Shown one piece after another: positions 61,841-64,000 of a DNA stretch of 64,000 nt. Numbering within the stretch: the first letter of the stretch is position 1; each line of letters opens with the position of its first letter. A model generated the notes under the pieces. That model was not told the DNA's origin, did not search any database, and saw only the letters and a program-made list of their open reading frames with translations. The stretch comes from Bacteroidota bacterium (GTDB lineage: Bacteria > Bacteroidota > Bacteroidia > Sphingobacteriales > Sphingobacteriaceae), in the NCBI GenBank assembly GCA_023450085.1, contig JAEXHI010000034.1, positions 62,001-126,000 of the forward strand. The letters are read 5' to 3'. The translations under genes and the position numbers were made by a program.

Positions 61841-62602
61841 ATGAATACTATTACAACCACGATAAAAGACAGACTTGCGATAATTACCCTAAACCGCGGC
61901 AAATCGAATTCGTTAAACCGAGAAATGGTTACCGAATTACAAGACATGCTACACAACATCGAAAATGATGACAATATTGGCGGGGTGATGATTACAGGCA
62001 AGGAAAATTTCTTTTCTGCTGGCTTGGACCTAATTGAACTTTATCATTATAACGAGCAGGAAGCACTTAGTTTCTGGCATCTTTTCTTAAATTTTACTGC
62101 AAAAATCACGGCCTTTAAAAAACCATTGGTTGCGGCTATTAACGGACATAGCCCTGCGGGCGGTTGTGTAATTGCTTTAGCCTGCGATGCTAGGGTAATG
62201 GCAGAAGGGAAATATATCATTGGTCTAAACGAGGTCCCTGTAGGCATTATTGTTCCTGATAGTATTTTTAAATTGTACAGCTTTTGGTTAGGAAATGCCA
62301 ATGCCTACCGTAATTTACTAGAAGGCAAACTATTTTCACCTGAAGAAGCATTATCCGTGGGTTTGGTTGACGAAGTGGTAAAACCTGAGAGTATTTTAAC
62401 TGCTGCCGAAAGAAAAGTTAGAAAATACATGGCTTTTGAAACCAACACTTGGCAACAAAGTAAACTGAACCTACGCAAAGATTTAATTGCTACAACTAGC
62501 GCCGACCAAAGTGCCGATTTAGAAATCATGCTCAAACAATGGTGGTCTCCAGCTACCAGAGCCATTTTAAAATCATTGGTGGATAGTTTACAGAAAAAGT
62601 AA
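61841..62602 (+). CDS. Enoyl-CoA hydratase/isomerase-family protein
   Basis: A 253-residue crotonase-fold protein. Visible are the oxyanion-hole segments GKENFFSAGLDLIEL and NGHSPAGGCVIALACD, and a C-terminal trimerisation helix. The Glu residues used by hydratases are not both obvious, so it may be an isomerase (delta3,delta2-enoyl-CoA isomerase-like). It lies 72 bp before a 2,4-dienoyl-CoA reductase-like SDR, which supports a role in unsaturated fatty-acid beta-oxidation. Confidence 0.88.
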   Translation: MNTITTTIKDRLAIITLNRGKSNSLNREMVTELQDMLHNIENDDNIGGVMITGKENFFSAGLDLIELYHYNEQEALSFWHLFLNFTAKITAFKKPLVAAINGHSPAGGCVIALACDARVMAEGKYIIGLNEVPVGIIVPDSIFKLYSFWLGNANAYRNLLEGKLFSPEEALSVGLVDEVVKPESILTAAERKVRKYMAFETNTWQQSKLNLRKDLIATTSADQSADLEIMLKQWWSPATRAILKSLVDSLQKK

Positions 62603-62674
62603 TATGCGCTTTCTCCGCTTATCGCCATATATAAAATATATAAATACGAATATCTAACCACTAAACACAAACAA

Positions 62675-63550
62675 ATGTACAACCAACCCATGTTAAAGGA
62701 CGATGCCTTAAAAGGCAAAACCATTGTTGTTACTGGAGGCGGTACAGGCCTAGGCAAGGCCATGGCCACCTACTTTTTAAAATTGGGTGCCAACCTAGTC
62801 ATCACCAGTAGAAAAATAGAGGTATTGCAAAAAACCGCTCAGGAAATGGAGAACGAAACTGGCGGCAAGGTTTTGGCTGTACAATGTGATGTAAGAGAAT
62901 ATGAACAAGTAGAGAATGTACTTGCAGCAACCATATCTAAATTTGGCAACGTAGATGTGTTGGTGAATAATGCTGCAGGAAACTTTATCTCCCCCACCGA
63001 ACGTTTATCTGCAAATGCCTTCTCTAGCATTATAGACATTGTTCTGAAAGGAACCGTTAACTGCACCTTAGCTTTTGGCAAACATTGGATCAAGCAGAAA
63101 CAACCTGCGAGTGTATTAAACATTGTCACCACTTATGCTTTTACAGGTTCTGCTTATGTAGTTCCCTCTGCATGTGCTAAAGGCGGTGTATTAGCATTAA
63201 CCCGATCATTAGCGGTAGAATGGGGCAAATACGGAATTAGAAGTAATGCCATTGCGCCAGGACCATTTCCAACCAAAGGGGCTTGGGACAGATTGCTGCC
63301 AGGCGATTTAGCGGAGAAATTTGATTTTAAAAATCGGGTGCCTTTAAAACGTGTAGGCGACCATCAGGAACTGGCAAACTTGGCCGCTTTTTTAGTGAGT
63401 GATTTCTCTAACTACATCAACGGGGAAGTGATAACCATTGATGGTGGTGAATGGCTGCAAGGCGCAGGACAAATGAATGGTTTGGAAGCGATCCCCTCTG
63501 AAATGTGGGACATGCTAGAACAAATGACCAGATCTGCAAAAGGAAGTTAA
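62675..63550 (+). CDS. SDR oxidoreductase, peroxisomal 2,4-dienoyl-CoA reductase-like
   Basis: A 291-residue short-chain dehydrogenase. NAD(P) is bound at VTGGGTGLGKAMATYFL and VNNAAGNF; the substrate region has SAYVVPSACAKGGV with Lys but without the usual catalytic Tyr, as in the 2,4-dienoyl-CoA reductase (DECR2-like) branch. The GNFISPTERLSANAF segment also fits that branch. It reduces dienoyl-CoA in the oxidation of unsaturated fatty acids. It is paired with an enoyl-CoA isomerase-type gene and followed by a strong terminator. Confidence 0.9.
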   Translation: MYNQPMLKDDALKGKTIVVTGGGTGLGKAMATYFLKLGANLVITSRKIEVLQKTAQEMENETGGKVLAVQCDVREYEQVENVLAATISKFGNVDVLVNNAAGNFISPTERLSANAFSSIIDIVLKGTVNCTLAFGKHWIKQKQPASVLNIVTTYAFTGSAYVVPSACAKGGVLALTRSLAVEWGKYGIRSNAIAPGPFPTKGAWDRLLPGDLAEKFDFKNRVPLKRVGDHQELANLAAFLVSDFSNYINGEVITIDGGEWLQGAGQMNGLEAIPSEMWDMLEQMTRSAKGS

Positions 63551-63560
63551 GCTCATTGAG

Positions 63561-63597
63561 CAATAAAAAAGCCCCGCAGTGCGGGGCTTTTTTATTG
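63561..63597. terminator. Bidirectional intrinsic terminator
   Basis: The inverted repeat CAATAAAAAAGCCCCGCA (63561-63578) and TGCGGGGCTTTTTTATTG (63580-63597), 18 bp, with T-run and A-run edges. It lies between the convergent SDR and small membrane protein genes. Confidence 0.9.
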
Positions 63598-63599
63598 CT

Positions 63600-63800
63600 T
63601 TACTTTTTAGGCGGACCTTGCCTAAATTCCTTATTTAATTCTTTAATCAATTTTATTTTAAAGAAAAGAAACGCTGCCAATGCAGCAATTAGAAAAATGG
63701 CAATTAATGGACTTTTATTCTCAAAAGCCCAAAAAGCGCCAAGAATACAAAGGATCAATGCCAAGTTGTAAAAGGCATTTAAAAATATTTTCTTTTTCAT
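63600..63800 (-). CDS. Small two-helix membrane protein
   Basis: A 66-residue protein with hydrophobic segments at about residues 10-27 (FYNLALILCILGAFWAF) and 31-50 (PLIAIFLIAALAAFLFFKI), basic ends and a C-terminal RQGPPKK. It has the look of small membrane proteins that recur in Pedobacter genomes; I cannot assign a family firmly. It is probably cotranscribed with or near the rhodanese gene upstream. Confidence 0.65.
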   Translation of the reverse strand: MKKKIFLNAFYNLALILCILGAFWAFENKSPLIAIFLIAALAAFLFFKIKLIKELNKEFRQGPPKK

Positions 63801-63888
63801 AAAAATGATGGATTATCTACGATGGCCTTCGGGTTTGAACTAGAGAACGAATGACACGTTGATCATTTCAAACTCAGTCTTTCAAAAT

Positions 63889-64000
63889 TTAGTACACTGG
63901 CATGTTAGGATCAAAAGCTTCCTGCCAAGCTAAAATTCCACCTTTAAGGTTGTAAAGGTTATCAAAACCGTGAACCTGCTCCAATTGCATAATAGCAGCA
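63889..64000 (-). CDS. Rhodanese-domain protein, C-terminal part
   Basis: The last 36 residues of a gene that runs off the right edge. They read GFDNLYNLKGGILAWQEAFD and PNMPVY, the typical end of a rhodanese domain after the active-site Cys. The protein may be a stand-alone sulfurtransferase or the tail of a ThiF/MoeB fusion; only this fragment is visible. Confidence 0.75.
   Translation of the reverse strand, partial: AAIMQLEQVHGFDNLYNLKGGILAWQEAFDPNMPVY

Noticed and set aside
1..64000. CRISPR array
   Set aside because: The repeats in the window are palindromic, few, irregularly spaced and scattered, with no cas genes.
1..64000. tRNA or rRNA genes
   Set aside because: I saw no cloverleaf-like sequence or 16S/23S signature by eye, although a covariance-model search would be needed to exclude a tRNA.

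Overview
The window looks like a chromosomal segment from a Bacteroidota bacterium, most likely Sphingobacteriaceae close to Pedobacter. Supporting signs are AT-rich coding DNA, housekeeping proteins of Bacteroidota type (GTG-started Mfd, FtsH, PfkA, an IS-like 7TM-DISM receptor), many GIN/DUF2752/DUF4129-type envelope proteins, TAnnTTTG promoter -7 boxes, almost no Shine-Dalgarno sequences, and several dispersed palindromic repeats. No rRNA, tRNA, CRISPR array, integrase or complete insertion sequence was seen.

Layout. 1-13 kb: a partial phosphosulfolactate synthase-like gene, a TPR protein, an NTF2-like secreted protein, an ALDH7-type aldehyde dehydrogenase, an FAD-linked oxidase, a tandem array of secreted paralogues with a truncated third copy, a lipoprotein, a Crp/Fnr regulator, a GIN-domain protein and a large SNF2 helicase. 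13-25 kb: two small acidic paralogues, a GIY-YIG nuclease between direct repeats, ComM, PfkA, a DsbD electron-transfer protein with two detached alpha-domain proteins, BirA, RsfS, FtsH, LutC-like and KASIII-like genes. 25-33 kb: a TPR protein, then an AT-rich accessory island. It encodes an HlyD/C39-ABC exporter, a small HTH protein, at least three double-glycine-leader peptides in two duplicated cassettes, a CPBP protease and tiny membrane proteins, one of them also present as a decayed copy. 33-45 kb: a lipoprotein, a zinc-ribbon coiled-coil protein, a Nif3-like protein, a 7TM-DISM receptor fused to an IS1595-type transposase DNA-binding region, two GH30 glycosidases, TM2 and DUF2752 proteins, and Mfd. 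45-56 kb: the MoxR/DUF58/DUF4350/DUF4129/SpoIIM/RDD envelope cluster, an SGNH hydrolase, DUF2752, DUF5684-like, LipB, a phosphopantetheinyl transferase and dCTP deaminase. 56-64 kb: two tandem MG2/TonB-plug proteins, the second with a GC-rich mosaic body, then two acyl-CoA metabolism genes, a small membrane protein and a partial rhodanese.

How the parts work together. The peptide island is self-contained: precursors carry GG leaders, the C39 protease-ABC exporter removes the leader during export with HlyD as periplasmic adaptor, and the CPBP and tiny membrane proteins are candidate immunity factors. A conserved upstream and leader segment was duplicated while the mature peptides diverged. The most unusual single gene is the 7TM-DISM receptor ending in a transposase-derived zinc ribbon and helix-turn-helix-like region in place of a kinase or LytTR output.
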